A stretch of DNA of 64,000 bases from Actinomucor elegans (GCA_026027325.1 JAMSLZ010000003.1:3348001-3412000); one strand, 5' to 3'. Numbered from the stretch's first letter, positions 24,585 through 36,748 are shown. Translations and numbers: made by a program. The notes: generated by a model not told the origin, from the letters alone.

Positions 24585-25829
24585 ATGCCACCTTTTACCG
24601 AAACAGAAGAAGAAAAGTCAAGTTTGAGATCAAGAACAAACACGGAGGTTGTTGATGAGGACAGACATCCCGATCATAGACATCCTCTTTATATCGGAAC
24701 TTGGAAGCGATCTATTCCTTATGTTGACGAAGACTTTGCTCGAGACGATATGGACGAACCTCACTTGAAGCGTAAGCATACTATCTTGCGTGAACATCCT
24801 GAGGTTGAGAAACTATATGGTACGGATGTCCGTACACTGTACGTAACAATCGCTATCACCGTGGTGCAACTCAGTATAGCTTATATCTTTGGCAAGGTCT
24901 GGTCACCTCCATGGTATATCTTTGCTCTGGTCGCGTATTTTATTGGTGGCACTATGACGAGTATGATTGGTGTTATTATCCATGAAGCTTGTCACTGTTT
25001 GGTCTTTAAACAAAAGTGGGTCAACAGGTATGTGGGATTGTTGGCTAATGTCAGTTTACCGGTACCTATCGCACAATCTTTCCGTCGTTACCATATTGAA
25101 CATCATACCTGGCAAGGTGTGGAAGGTATGGACCCTGATTTGCCTTTGGATTGGGAAAAGACATTGATTCGTGGAAATGCACTTTCCAAGTTTCTGTGGA
25201 TCATGATCTATCCTGTCATGTATGTAGTTCGTGGTGCTGTGATGCAAAAAGAGAGAAACTTGACACCTTCCAAGTGGGAAATCATCAATGTCGTGTTTAC
25301 GGTAGTTTCAGATATCATTATTCAGCATTTCTGTGGCTGGACTGGTCTGTTATATTTGCTGGTTTCCCTTTGGCTTGGTTATTCTCTTCATCCTGGAGCT
25401 GCTCATTTTGTGCAAGAGCATTATACCTTTGATGATGGTCAAGAAACCTATTCTTACTATGGTATCTTGAATATACCCTTTATGAATATTGGATATCACA
25501 ATGAACACCATGATTTCCAAAAGGTAAGTAAATCGGCTGGAATTTTTTTTTTTTTTTGACTAGTGTATTCACTCTAATGATAGATTCCTTGGTCTAAATT
25601 GCCTGCTCTTCGCGCTTTGGCTAGTGATTATTATGACAAATTATCTTACCATACTTCTTGGGTGATGGTTCACTGGAAATTTATTTCTCAGCCAGCTGTT
25701 GGACCTCAATCCCGTGTTATTCGTAGTTATAATGATTTCAAGAAAGGTCGTTCTCTTCTCGGTAAAATGCGTCAATTTGACTTGCTGAAAAGAAAAGCTG
25801 CACCTGTATCTACACCCACTACTCAGTAA
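24585..25829 (+). CDS. des1: Sphingolipid delta4-desaturase (dihydroceramide desaturase)
   Basis: Two exons (24585-25523, 25584-25829) give 394 residues. Three histidine boxes are visible: HEACH (in VIIHEACHCLVF), RRYHIEHHTWQGVEGMD and GYHNEHHDFQKIPWSKLP. They bind the di-iron centre. Hydrophobic stretches lie at residues ~86-125 and ~205-270. The order and the GMDPDLP and HFVQEHYTF text match DEGS1/Des1, an ER enzyme that desaturates dihydroceramide to make ceramide. In fungi the product feeds glucosylceramide synthesis, important in growing hyphae. The N-terminal ~50 residues are charged and cytosolic. The start is the only in-frame ATG that keeps the family's TWKRS..DFAR-type leader. Confidence 0.93.
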
Positions 25830-27565
25830 ATAGTTTTTTCTTCTTCACTCTTTGTGTTATTTTAAATAAATTGCATTATTCGTTTCAGTAGCTGTTGGCT
25901 GATAATCCAAAGCTTATTAGTTCCAATAATAGTATTATTCATTATTAAAATGCTGGGCTTGGACTGAACATCCGACAAACTAGTGTACCGGAATGATCAA
26001 ACCGGCAAAGAGTTTATGTGCTATAAGATAGAAACCGCGGCAATTGATCAAAAGCATCATGGGTACACCTTGAAAAAAAAAACGAGGATTTGGATCTCCA
26101 TTTCTTTTACCTGACCTTTGTAATAGGAAAAAAGGGCCGATGCGCAAAACATAAGTTTATACAGAACTCTTTTGTACTTGCTAAAAACCTTCGAGTTTTT
26201 CATTGATAAAACATGTACATTACTTTATATTTCATACATATAGTAACGTACGTTTGATTAATGTGGCTATTGACGCTTATGTTCCTTGTTTGGTGCTATG
26301 GCTACATTTGAAGAGTATCTTGTTGTGGGTTGCTTGACATTGTCATAGTCCAAGAAACTTATAAGGATCTTTTCTTAAATATGTCATTATGTCACAGTTA
26401 TGATAATGATGATTTATGGTTGTATGATTACTTGCTGATTATAACTATCCATGTGTGGTGTAATTAGCCAAATCCTGATGCTTTTGGTCAACTTTACCCT
26501 CCCCCTCCCCCCGCAGACAAAAGTAGCCTCTTGTTTATCCCCACGCATCGTCTAGTTCAAACAACGGCAGCTTGATTATCCTTGTATTATCTGGCTGCGG
26601 ACTAGTAAACTCATTATCGGCTCTGTCATACACTTAAAGTCGTATAACAATGAATAAAAATAATAGTGGATATCTTCATGTAACAATAGCTTCTTCATAT
26701 TATCCAATGAGCACTAACTACTTACTTGTTGAACTTGTTATAAATGAGTTTCTTGTTATCATTATCCTTTCTTCATAATGGACTCATTCGCCAACTTCAT
26801 GCAGCAGCAAATATGTATCCAAGTCTTTGCAATACATCCTAATTTTATGATGGTTTACATCTCCTCAGGGCTTAAAGTACGATATGAATGCCGTCCGATT
26901 CCTGCATGTTCAGATAAGTGACGAACTGGTCAACAAAGTGTGGTGTGCTTGTACTAAAATATCAGAATAAAAATAGGTTGATATGCTCTCAATTATATTG
27001 AGCCTATGTTACTAATAGGCCTTGTCTCAAACGTTACTACCTTAGTACTCCATAAAAGTAAAGACATTTTGAAAAATTTAGCCAAAGAGAGAGATACTGG
27101 GTAATTTTTCAGAAATCAGCTCTTTTCCAACTCTTCTGAAGCCCTTGATCGATTCGTGTTTAACTTATCGTCTGATCATTAGTGTGCGTTCATAATGAAG
27201 CATTGTATCTATTCGAACCATTGTTTCACCAGTTACAAAGAGCATACTCTACATTACTGATAGTCGGCAAGATATACATATGCATTGCTGATGGTAATAG
27301 GTTTAATTACCCATAGATCCCTGGGCCAATCTTTGTAATAAGTCACATTTAGCACTTTGTCTATACTCAAAATGGACTGCTTCAATTATGAGCGCCTTTG
27401 CTTAACTGAAATACAACGCGTATTCTCTGTTTGTCAATAATGAACAATAACCTGTTGCGTTCTAGTTTCAATTGGAGGGTTTCGCGTAATGCAGTCACAG
27501 TAGTATATCCAGCTCATTTTTCGAAGGCTAACTATCTTTTTCAGTTCGTTCAATAAACAAAAGCT
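25830..27565. other. Gene-free stretch
   Basis: 1.7 kb of AT-rich DNA between two plus-strand genes. It holds a C-rich patch (26500-26513) and no long frame. About 27178-27215 (GTTCATAATGAAGCATTG) resembles text at 57026-57045, perhaps a further repeat fragment. No RNA gene recognised. Confidence 0.4.
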
Positions 27566-29056
27566 ATGAGTCCAGACGCTGTCACCGAGAATGAAGTGCT
27601 ATCACTTATAATCAGGTACGAGATCGCAAACTAAAACTTCGATGCTTGCTCTAATGAACATGATGCCATAGTCAACTGATCGCCTATGGTTATTCAGCTG
27701 TAGCTCAAAGTGTTGCTGACGCGACGGGAGCCTCGACTGACATGATGCCTAGTTTGAGGCTATCGGAATTAATACAGATCGCCAAAGACAAATGTAAAAT
27801 ATATTACAAAATATATAGTCAATTGATTAATATTTGATCTATAGTGGAAGAGGAAGATTCTGAAGATGATTTCAAGAGTTTTGACCGAGAATCGGCAAGA
27901 GACAGCATGGACGTGAATGTATCAACGTCAGGCTTCGACATTGATTCAATGAATACCGACCGTGAGTGGATATTTTTTTTTCCTGGAATAAACGCAAGGT
28001 GTTTCTAACAGCTTTATCTAATGATAGAGCATAAAACCGCACCTGAATACAACCAACTCTACTATACTCAACACAAAGGTCCTTGCCGTACAGCCATTTT
28101 CAGTGCTGACGGACGATTTGCTGCTACAGGATCGCATGATGCTTCTCTCAAACTACTCGATGTCAATAAAATGAAGAATCGTTCAGGTGATGCAGGCGAC
28201 AAGCCTGTGATCCGAACTCTTTATGATCATACAGATCAAGTAAACGACTTGAGTTTTCACCCTAATGGCCTAGTACTTGCTAGTTGCTCGAATGATCAAA
28301 GCATTAAACTGTTTGATTTATCAAAAACCGGTGTCAAGCGAGCGTTTCGCTATTTGCAGGTAAACAAATGCTAATGAAAACAATGAATTCGAATTCACCT
28401 TTTTTTTTTTTGTATGATAGGACGCTCAACCAGTCAATTCAATCAGTTTTCATCCCTCAGGTGACTTTTTATTAGCAGGCACAAAAGATGCAGCCGTTCG
28501 AATCTACGATGTAAAGACATTGCAATGCTATACAAACTCGAGCAGCGCAGAAATGCATCGCGGATCAATTACACAAATCCGCTATTCAACTACCGGAAAG
28601 ATATTCGCCACCTCTTCATTGGATGGTACAGTGCGTATTTGGGATAGTACTTCGTCGCAGTGTATCAAGACATTTGCTGGCGCACATGGAGGTGCTGCAG
28701 TTAGCAGTGTCCGTATTACAAATAACGAGAAATATGTACTCACTGCTGGTTTGGATTCGACATTGAGATTGTTTGATATATCCAGTGGAAAGGTTTTGGT
28801 GGAATACAAGGGACACGAACAAAGATCACAAATGCTGCAGCCTTCATTCAGTTATAATGAAGATTTCATCTTGATAGGCGATGAAGATTCGACAGATGTT
28901 ATTTGTTATGACACCCAAACGGGTGCTTTACTAAAGAGAATCTCTGGACACAACAATTTAGTGAGATGTGTCGCAACTTCGCCTATAGATAATGGCATTT
29001 TGACTTGTAGTGATGATTACCGTGCGCGCTACTTCAATACACCACCCGATGTTTAA
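27566..29056 (+). CDS. cstf1: Cleavage stimulation factor subunit CstF-50 (CSTF1)
   Basis: Five exons (27566-27615, 27672-27793, 27845-27961, 28028-28359, 28421-29056) give 418 residues. The N-terminal ~60 residues (LIIRSQLIAYGYSAVAQSVA) are the helical dimerisation region. An acidic linker (LEEEDSEDDF) follows, then WD40 repeats: TAIFSADGRFAATGSHDASL, DLSFHPNGLVLASCSNDQSI, SISFHPSGDFLLAGTKDAAV, IRYSTTGKIFATSSLDGTVR, SVRITNNEKYVLTAGLDSTL. The QHKTAPEYNQLYYTQHKGPC lead-in is typical of CstF-50. It works in mRNA 3'-end cleavage in animals and plants and is absent from S. cerevisiae, so its presence is informative about the lineage. Convergent with RCC1, 84 bp between stops. Confidence 0.92.
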
Positions 29057-29140
29057 ATAAAGCTTAATAAATCTTTATCGATAGAACTAGTATATAGAAT
29101 CACTTGTTTTTATTGATACGTGCTCAACACGAAAAGAGTA

Positions 29141-30670
29141 TTAGTCTAAAAGACGTATTTGATGCCTCACTTCATCTTCAGCAACAACGAATAAGCTGTG
29201 TCTGTCTCCTGCTGCAGCTTCAATAATACGTCCTTTATCCATGATTGACTCAATAGGTGAGGGAAGGATGATATCCTCTTCTTGGTAGATACCTAATTGA
29301 TGGAATGCAGACTGGCCAAATCCCCAAATTTTGCCTGAGGTTGATATGACCATTGTATGAGAAGAGCCACAAACAACTTTCTTGATCTTTTCTGAACACT
29401 GCCATAAGCTAGACAAAGGGTGTCCTATGGCATAGACTTGATCGTTTTTTTTACTTTTGAATGATGCAGGGTATGTATAATTGGGATAAAACATGAGACC
29501 CAATTGTCCACTATCGCAGCGACCCCAAACGCGTAATGTATCGTCGTCCATAACTGCTATCGAATGATATTGACCTGCTGCGACAGAGACAACATCAGGA
29601 CGTTTTACTGAAAAAGCTTTTGTTTTTTTATCCATCTCTGACCCGCCTTGAAGAGATTGTTTACAAGCTTCTTCTTCTAAAAAGCGCATATTGTCTTTGA
29701 TTGTACTCTTTTTAAAGTAAGGTAAAAGCGTAGGAAGAACAATAGAGTCGGGTGCTTCTATATAGTGCCCATTGTCTGCTTTTTCGACAAGACCGCATTG
29801 CAGCATATGATTCAATCCCCAAGAGTACACCTGTCCAAATCGGTCTACTACTAATGAATGAAATGAACCGCAAGCAATAGACGTTATGTTTGTTAAATCG
29901 AGTTTTGTCGGTAACAAACTAGGTGTGTTGGGCGATCTTCCCAATACATTGTATTCATGAGTGCCCCATGAGTAAACATGGCCCTTATCATCTAACGCAA
30001 GGCAATGGCTTGTACCTGCAGAGATATCGACGAAATGGACCTCGGCTACATTATCGATAATACGGGGATGGTCTTGAATATGTACATTAGGCAAATAGCC
30101 ATAAATTTCTTGGCTCGACTAGTACAATCAAAGGCGGTTGTATTAGACTTTTGTCTCGACTAGCTTAGTGGACTTACTCGAAAAGTTCCCCAAGTGTAAA
30201 GGACACCTTTTGTTGAAATGGCCATAGAAATTGAATTTCCACAAGCAATCTTTTTGAATTTGATATATCGAATCGAAGGGTGATTAATAAGAAGAGGAAC
30301 TTCACCTGTTCCTACCCTTCCTAATGCTCCAAACTCATCACAACCCCAGCTATATATCTTGAACACTCTTTATTACTTGTAATGTTACTAAAGTTCAACA
30401 ACGTGTTACCTGGCCTTGTCTCGTAAGAGCAAGTGAATGAAGACAGCTAGAAGCAACTTGAACAATAGATTCATACATCAAATCTGGGATGGCAATGGGA
30501 TAGGTGATATCTAGAACTTGACACCCCAGCCCAAGTTCATTAAATACTTCACCATTTCCGACTACGTATAGCGAACCGGCTTCTAGTCTTGGTGCTACAT
30601 ATCATCAGTCCATAAGAGTTATGTCACGTTGATTATCGCTGCGAATCATACCTTTGGATGTTGAGCCCAT
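29141..30670 (-). CDS. rcc1: RCC1-type Ran guanine-nucleotide exchange factor
   Basis: Four exons (30670-30652, 30594-30410, 30357-30178, 30118-29141) give 453 residues, filled by seven-blade RCC1 propeller repeats. Examples: IYSWGCDEFGALGRVGTGE, GVLYTWGTFRSS, HVYSWGTHEYNVLGRSPN, SIACGSFHSLVVDRFGQVYS, SVAAGQYHSIAVMDDDTLRV and AAAGDRHSLFVVAED. The WGTFR..IYGYLPN segment matches WGSFRDNNGVIGLLEP of RCC1/Prp20. So I place it with the chromatin-bound Ran GEF, which charges Ran with GTP for nuclear transport, rather than the many other RCC1-repeat proteins. The N-terminal basic tail of vertebrate RCC1 is nearly absent: only ~10 residues precede the first blade. Its 19-nt first exon and the divergent MDP-1 gene are 148 bp apart. 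Confidence 0.82.
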
Positions 30671-30818
30671 GAAAGAAAGTTATGGATCAAAAGAAAAAGA
30701 GAGGATTTTGAAGGATTTGGTGAAACTCTGCCCAGTGTTACACACATGTATATATCATAAATACCGCAGTATGGCGTAGCATTTACAGCTTTCTCTTTTG
30801 ATTAATCCAACAACAGAT
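30671..30818. promoter_or_regulatory. 148-bp bidirectional promoter (RCC1/MDP-1)
   Basis: Only 148 bp lie between the two start codons, so both 5' UTRs and core promoters must fit here. It carries TATATATCATAAATACC (30749-30765) near the middle and pyrimidine-rich DNA on the MDP-1 side (30788-30800). Confidence 0.6.
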
Positions 30819-31654
30819 ATGACTAAAAACACATGGAAGCGTGCGCTTCCAGCAAACTTGCCAAAAATGATTGTTTTTGACTTGGACTATACTCTATGGC
30901 CCACCTGGTAAAAAAAAATAAAAAAAAATCTAATCTTGTTCCTTCATTGACCCATTTCAAACTTAGGATCGATTGCACTGGTGGTATAATACAAAAGTAT
31001 TAGTTAAACATAACCTTTGATTAATTATTTTATCATGTTAGGCCCACCTTACGTGTATGACGAAGCATCAAACTCGGTGATAAACCCGTAAGTATAGCAC
31101 ACTACTATTGCCATTTTCTAGTGAATTAAAGTTGCATATCTTCTCAGACAAGGCGAATCATTGGGATTTTTTGAACATACAGCTGCTATCATTGCGTATA
31201 TTAAATCTTTTCCCGATACAAAAATCGGTATTGCGTCGAGAACACAGACAATAGAGTGGTAATAGACCCCCCCCCTTTTTTTGCTATTTTATTTGGTCAT
31301 TCACAACAATATATTCTATGTAGGGCAAAAAAGGCGATTGGATTATTACGCATTCCAGAATTAGACAATACAACCCTCTTGGAAAACGTAGATTACGTAG
31401 AAATCTTTCCTGGTAGTAAGATCAAGCATTTCAAACTATTATCCGAAAAGTCTGGTATTGCTTGCCACGATATGCTCTTTTTTGATGACGAAGGAAGAAA
31501 TAAGGAAGTAACAAAGCTCGGTGTCCATTTCATCAGAGTGGATACAAGGACAGGTATCACACCATTTCAATTCGAAAACGCTTTGGCGGCCTATGCAAGT
31601 AATTCAAAGGCTGTACAGTCGACAATGGATAGCTATTTCACAAAGTCAAAATAA
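30819..31654 (+). CDS. mdp1: Magnesium-dependent phosphatase 1 (HAD family) with PIP-box-like tail
   Basis: Five exons (30819-30907, 30967-30983, 31042-31087, 31148-31258, 31324-31654) give 197 residues. HAD motifs: I, VFDLDYTLWP (nucleophile first Asp, acid second Asp); II, GIASRT; III, the lysine of GSKIKHF; IV, FFDDEGRN. Order, length and WPTWIDCTGGPPY text fit MDP-1, a small cytosolic/nuclear phosphatase whose substrates in animals include protein tyrosine phosphate or fructosamine-6-phosphate in vitro. The last 12 residues read QSTMDSYFTKSK, which fits the PCNA-binding pattern Q-x-x-[ILM]-x-x-[FY]-[FY] (Q186, M189, Y192, F193) followed by basic residues. Exon 2 is only 17 nt; it is needed to keep WIDCTGG in frame. 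Confidence 0.88.
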
Positions 31655-32078
31655 AGGATGGGTAAAAGATTTTCGATATTATTATACTTGAAATGCGAAA
31701 AAAAAAAAGGGCTTGCTGAGACCGTGTTTCGAGTGATTTGATATATACAAACACAACAAGCTATAATCTACCATTTAATTTCTTTACTGGCATCATTATT
31801 ACAGAAAGCACTAATATATATTCTGAATAGTCAAAAACAAAGCTGCACTATAAATATATTTCTATAATGTCTTTAATATTGATAAAACATCATTTTTATG
31901 CCGTATACGATGACCAGAATGTACATGTTCAGAATGGAGCCCTACACCTGTTGGAGTTATTGGTAATACAATGAACCACTTCATATCAATGACCGACAGT
32001 CATTTTCATGCATTTCATGTAAACTATGAATTGTTGGTAGATATGATCGTAATAACAAGTTCCTTTTTTATTATTACT
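31655..32078. other. Convergent intergenic spacer
   Basis: 424 bp of 3' UTR-like AT-rich DNA between MDP-1 and the amidohydrolase; nothing recognisable. Confidence 0.4.
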
Positions 32079-35000
32079 TTATAGATAGCGAATGCCATTG
32101 TCTTTGGTATGTATAAATACAGGTTTACTTTGCATGTCCATTGGGCTTCCAGACCATACCACAAACTCCTCTTCCTCAAAAGATGCATTTTCTTGATAGC
32201 CTTCGTCTCTTAAACCAAATATCTCCTGCAAATTGGTAGTAACAAATCTGATGGCATCTGCTTCTGTAATCGTCATTTCTTTGGAAGGAGAAGTAGCAGC
32301 CAACCATCCGGCATCCCAAGCCAAGTTACGTGCCCAACCATCATTCGACACGCCTAAACCAATTTTAACACCATAATGGTGCAAAACATGAGCAGCCGTA
32401 CCATTCGTCAAAGGAGCGCCTGTCAAACAATGACTAGACTCAAAGCTATCAGGTGTACATAATGACGGTCTCAAAACCACTGCAATATTGGCTTTAGCTA
32501 AATGAGGCGCCAATAGATGAGCCTCGGCGCCGTCCATGATAGCCAGTCGCGCTTGAGGAATCGTCGTTTCTTTGAGCTTGATAATTGAAGCAATTTCATC
32601 CTTGTTATTGACCATTATGATGATAGGTAACTCGCCTCGCGCTGCTTGTCCGTAGTAGTTGTCGGCATTCGCATTCTCGATAAAAATCTGACGTAAAAAG
32701 GCGATTTGACTAGATATAGTAGGAAAGCTATCGGATTTGGCATTCTGGCCAATTTGAAAATGAAGTGCGGAAGCAGATGAAATCACTGTACCATCTGTAA
32801 GGACTATATATATACAAAAAAAAAAGTGAATACCAGGTTGGTTTAAGTGTTTCTAGTCAAGTACCTGAATCAGCATGCGTTTTGAAAGCAGCACTTATGC
32901 CAACGACTACGTTGCGAGAAATAGGCGCACTGATGGTGGTTAATACACCGCCTTTGTATGCTTCATCTAGCTTATGAGTGCCTAATTTCAAGCCATCAAT
33001 TGCTTCTACAATAGACTTTGGGTTTTGCGAAGTTGATGCTGGTACAACGCCGTCGCCAGTAGATCCTTCTGAAGGCATCTCTACCATACCAAGCTTTGAT
33101 CCAACAGCAATAAGACCCTATACAGAATATTTAGAAAGCAGCTTTCATATTGAAAAAAAAGGGGGGGTTGACTTACTGGCAAAACGAAACCTCCTTGTAA
33201 ATCAATCGTCTCAAATTGAATACTTTTGATACGGGTACATACATTGCTCTGATAACATATAATACGTCCATCTTCAATTACCATAGAAGAAGTATTTTGC
33301 AAGTAGTTGGTGCCAATATTGATCAATATATAGCTCTTTGTTCCTTCCTTGGGTAGAGAGTTTGTAGTAAAAGAAATAACAGGCTTTTCAGTTTTAGCTT
33401 TTTTGATAGGCTCGATAGGCTTTTCATCAAAAAGAGGCACACCATCGACAAAGACTTGTAAAGGAGCAGCACCTAGAGCCAAAGGACTACGATCCCAAAT
33501 AACTACATCAGCATCATATCCTTCTTTTAATGACCCTACACGATGATCCAGTCCAAGTGCTTTAGCAGGTACAGATGTAATCGATTTAAACGCTTCTTGT
33601 TCTGGCAATCCATAATGTACCGCCTTGGCAGCTTCAAAAGCCATATGCTGAGAATTCAATACAGGGTGATCGCTTTTCAGAGCTACAGGAATACCTGCTT
33701 CAAATAAGAGCTTGGGTGCTTCAGGAGATGCACCGTAGGCTTCTTTTTTATAACCCCAATTATCAGCAAATGTTGCAACGGTGATGTTATTACGAGCACG
33801 TTTGATAATATCGGGGATACGATACGCTTCAAGTGCATGATGGAGAGCGCTGATATCAAAGTCGAATTCATTGGCGTGACGAATCATGGCTTCGATGTCG
33901 TGTGTTTCATAACAGTGGATATTAAGTTTGACTTTCCGGCGAAGTAGCGCAGTAAGCGATTCAAGCTTGAGATCTTCGGGAAAGCGGCTATCCAAATGAA
34001 GCTGATCGTTATCATTGTGAGAATACAGGTTTTCTGCTGCATAGCACCAGTCTTTTTGAGCTTCAATTAGTTTTTTTGCCTCTGCAAATGCTTTACGAAA
34101 CAAGTAAGCCTCTCCAAGTCCTTTGTTCAGGTATTAGAATCAGGTGCCATATTTGTGTTTGTTATCCAACTTACTTGTTGATGGCATGCGGCCTAAGAAT
34201 CTACCATAGACTTTCTATAGGATACAGTATGAATTATCTATTACTGTACATTTTTCTTTCAAGCATACCTTTGGATTTTCACCACAAGCCATCTTCATGT
34301 ATCTCCATTTATGCTCTACAGTTTCATCAATGCCTGCTTGCACTAGCATATCATCATTACTTAATGTATCCATAGGTCTCAACTTGAAAGTATAAGCTTC
34401 ACCACCCATTAAGTTACCAGACCCAGGCAAGACAAGCACGGTGGTAATGCCTCCAGAAGCAACAATACGAAGGGCTTTATCGGACGGATTAAAGGCATCG
34501 ATTGCTCTTACAAAGGGTGTTAATGGTTGAGTTTCTTCGTTTGTATCACTTGTGCCTGATAAGTAAGGCCAAGATGCGACACCCAGATGACTGTAAGAAA
34601 CGATTAGAAACTAGTAGAGTAAAGCTTAGTCACCATTTCCTTACGTATGCATATCAACCAATCCCGGGGACACAATATGCCCTCCGACGTCAATGACTTT
34701 TGAATGAGGTGGTGCCTGGATATCTTGTTTCACTTGGCTGATAACGCCATTGGACAATAAAATATCGACATTTTCCAATATCTGACCTTCTCCATCCCAG
34801 ACCACCGCGTTTTTTAGGACAATAGATTGAACATCGCTTGGTGCTCGGGGGTTTGAAGTGCGGTTCGTAGGCTGTGTGGAATTGGTGTATTGATATACAA
34901 TAGATTGGCATTTCGCTAGACCTTCTTCAAGAGCAGTAGACGATATACCGGGAGTAATTGGTGGCTGAATAGGCAGGGTTTGTGGTGAATGGTATCCTGT

Positions 35001-35180
35001 ATCAGGTAGCCAAGAAGCTAAACTGATCAAAAGTAGGATAAACAAGGCAATACTTGTACATACTAGTAAAGGTAAACGTTGCTTGTTTCTATAATCAAAT
35101 CTCTTTACTCGTTGCAGCAGAGACAGCCGTTCTTGCTCTGCACTAGGTATTGTGTCGTAACTACTGTTAGCATTCGACAT
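32079..35180 (-). CDS. Membrane-anchored amidohydrolase with degenerate second copy
   Basis: Six exons (35180-34645, 34590-34269, 34214-34175, 34120-33177, 33117-32865, 32803-32079) give 939 residues. A short cytosolic head precedes one transmembrane anchor at ~36-58. The rest should face the lumen or exterior. The first amidohydrolase domain has SPGLVDMHTHLG (metal-binding His178 and His180), LNIHCYETHD, and SDHPVLNSQ for the later metal/catalytic positions. From ~615 the same order restarts (GLIAVGSKLGMVEMP, then AIDGLKL, AYKGGVLTTISAP). There the HxH is replaced by GSK, so the second half is probably not catalytic. The fold is that of urease-related hydrolases (imidazolonepropionase/dihydroorotase type). 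The substrate is unknown. Tandem with the Rab gene upstream, 84 bp apart. Confidence 0.8.
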
Positions 35181-35264
35181 TGAGCCAGTTTTAACAAGAA
35201 CAAAAGGATACTGAGAGAGAAAAATACACGATTGTTTATTATTTATTTCTTTTTAAAACTACGA

Positions 35265-36225
35265 TCAACAGCATCCACCGCCTTGTTTCTCTTGCTCTAC
35301 GCCTCTTGTTGCAGCGGGAGCAGCTGGGGCATTCGTATTACTAGCTGAAGTAGGAGGAGACAACTTGATGGTGTTTTGACCGGGAGCATTGACATCACTG
35401 TTATCTGTTTTGACAGATTTAGGCATATTGTCATAGATACGCTTAAATACAGTCTCGAAAGCATATTCGACATTTGTTGAATCTAAAGCACTGGTCTCGA
35501 AAAACATCATTTCTGAATCTTCAGCATATTGTGCCGCTTCATCTGTACTGACTGCACGCGTAGTCTCAGCTAAATCCACCTTGTTTCCTACCAACATTAA
35601 AGAAATGTTTTCATCTGAATGGTCGCGAAGTTCTTTTAACCAATGATCCACGTTTTGAAAGGAAGATTGACGTGTGATATCTATTTGATCGTGTTAGTAA
35701 TGCCTATCGATGGTTAGATTGTATCTATTACCATATACTAACAATGCACCCACTGCTCCACGGTAATAACTAAGATAATCAATAATTTAATACTTGCAAT
35801 ACGCGTAGTATTATACACTTACGCTCCAGTAATCGCTCTGTAACGTTCTTGCCCACTAGTGTCCCAGATTTGTGCTTTGATAGTATGTTCACCCTATTGC
35901 TTTTTATCAGTATACGTGGTCTCTTTTGTAGCATATATACTTACAATTTTTATGTTTTTAGTAGCAAACTCGACACCTACAACAGTATCAGTACACATTC
36001 CTTCATGATATGTAAACATATTTACCAATGGTACTTTTTGACTCAAGATTAAACTCATCATTCTACAAAAATCTCGGTTTGTTACAAAAAAAAAAAAAAA
36101 AAGACGTGTCATTTATTTCTATCAACACTACTTACAGTAAATCTCGATAACAAGTTGGACTTTCCTACACTAGAGTCACCAATAATGACGATTTTAAAGA
36201 GGTAATCATAGTCATCTTCCGACAT
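35265..36225 (-). CDS. rab11: Rab11/Ypt31-type small GTPase
   Basis: Six exons (36225-36136, 36062-36026, 35976-35945, 35893-35823, 35769-35732, 35680-35265) give 227 residues. G motifs: GDSSVGKS (P-loop), [15 protein letters not shown] (switch I), [20 protein letters not shown] (switch II), VGNKVDL and [16 protein letters not shown].. and [20 protein letters not shown] are of the Rab11 branch, which runs Golgi-to-plasma-membrane and recycling traffic. The tail ends GGGCC, a double-cysteine geranylgeranylation site. Oddity: switch II reads DTSGQE, with Ser66 where nearly all Rabs have Ala; one residue is also missing just after RFT. The start [11 protein letters not shown] is family-typical; an upstream in-frame ATG (36300) would add a hydrophobic leader and is not favoured. 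Confidence 0.92.
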
Positions 36226-36669
36226 TTTCGGTTCTTTGAATGGGATAATAGGAAGAAGGGCTGAAAATAAAAGAAAAAGGCACACAAGATATTTTGGCAC
36301 TCATAAATACTTTATTTCCTTTTAAAGGTGCATTTGGCTGATTGATATTTGAACGAACTGTTCCTGTAGCAGTTCCTTGAAAGCTTTTAAAGTTGACTTA
36401 AGTCCACATCCTAGGCTTTACTTTGGTTTGATTAAGTGTTGGTTCTTTCGAGTTACTGGCAGCAGGTCTGCAATAGTTCATCGACATCAGCTTTATATCG
36501 CGGTCGAGACACAGAAACAAGTAATGTGGCTTTGATGGAGCCTGAATTTCGCCACAACAGCAACGATGGTAATGTGCATGTACCTGATATCCGTAAATCA
36601 ATAAACCATCAGTTTCTTATTTACTTAATGGTGCCTATTACGAATTCCATCATAGCTTCACTAATTCAA

Positions 36670-36748
36670 TAGTCCATTCTGAGCATGGAGTACTGATCTG
36701 ATGCAATAGTTGACCGAGATCAGTCAAGAAATCTAGAAATGAGTCCTT
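36670..36748 (-). repeat. Dispersed repeat copy 5
   Basis: Plus strand: CATTCTGAGCATGGAGTACT, GATCTGATGCAATAGTTGAC, CGAGATCAGTCAAGAAATCT: full-length copy in reverse. Confidence 0.6.

Noticed and set aside
36226..36300. Upstream ATG adding a hydrophobic leader to Rab11
   Set aside because: Rab GTPases have no signal peptide; [11 protein letters not shown] at 36225 matches the family start.
36472..36605. Minus-strand open piece ending in LLQTCCQ
   Set aside because: Could be the tail of a decayed gene, but no start, exon or relative could be identified.
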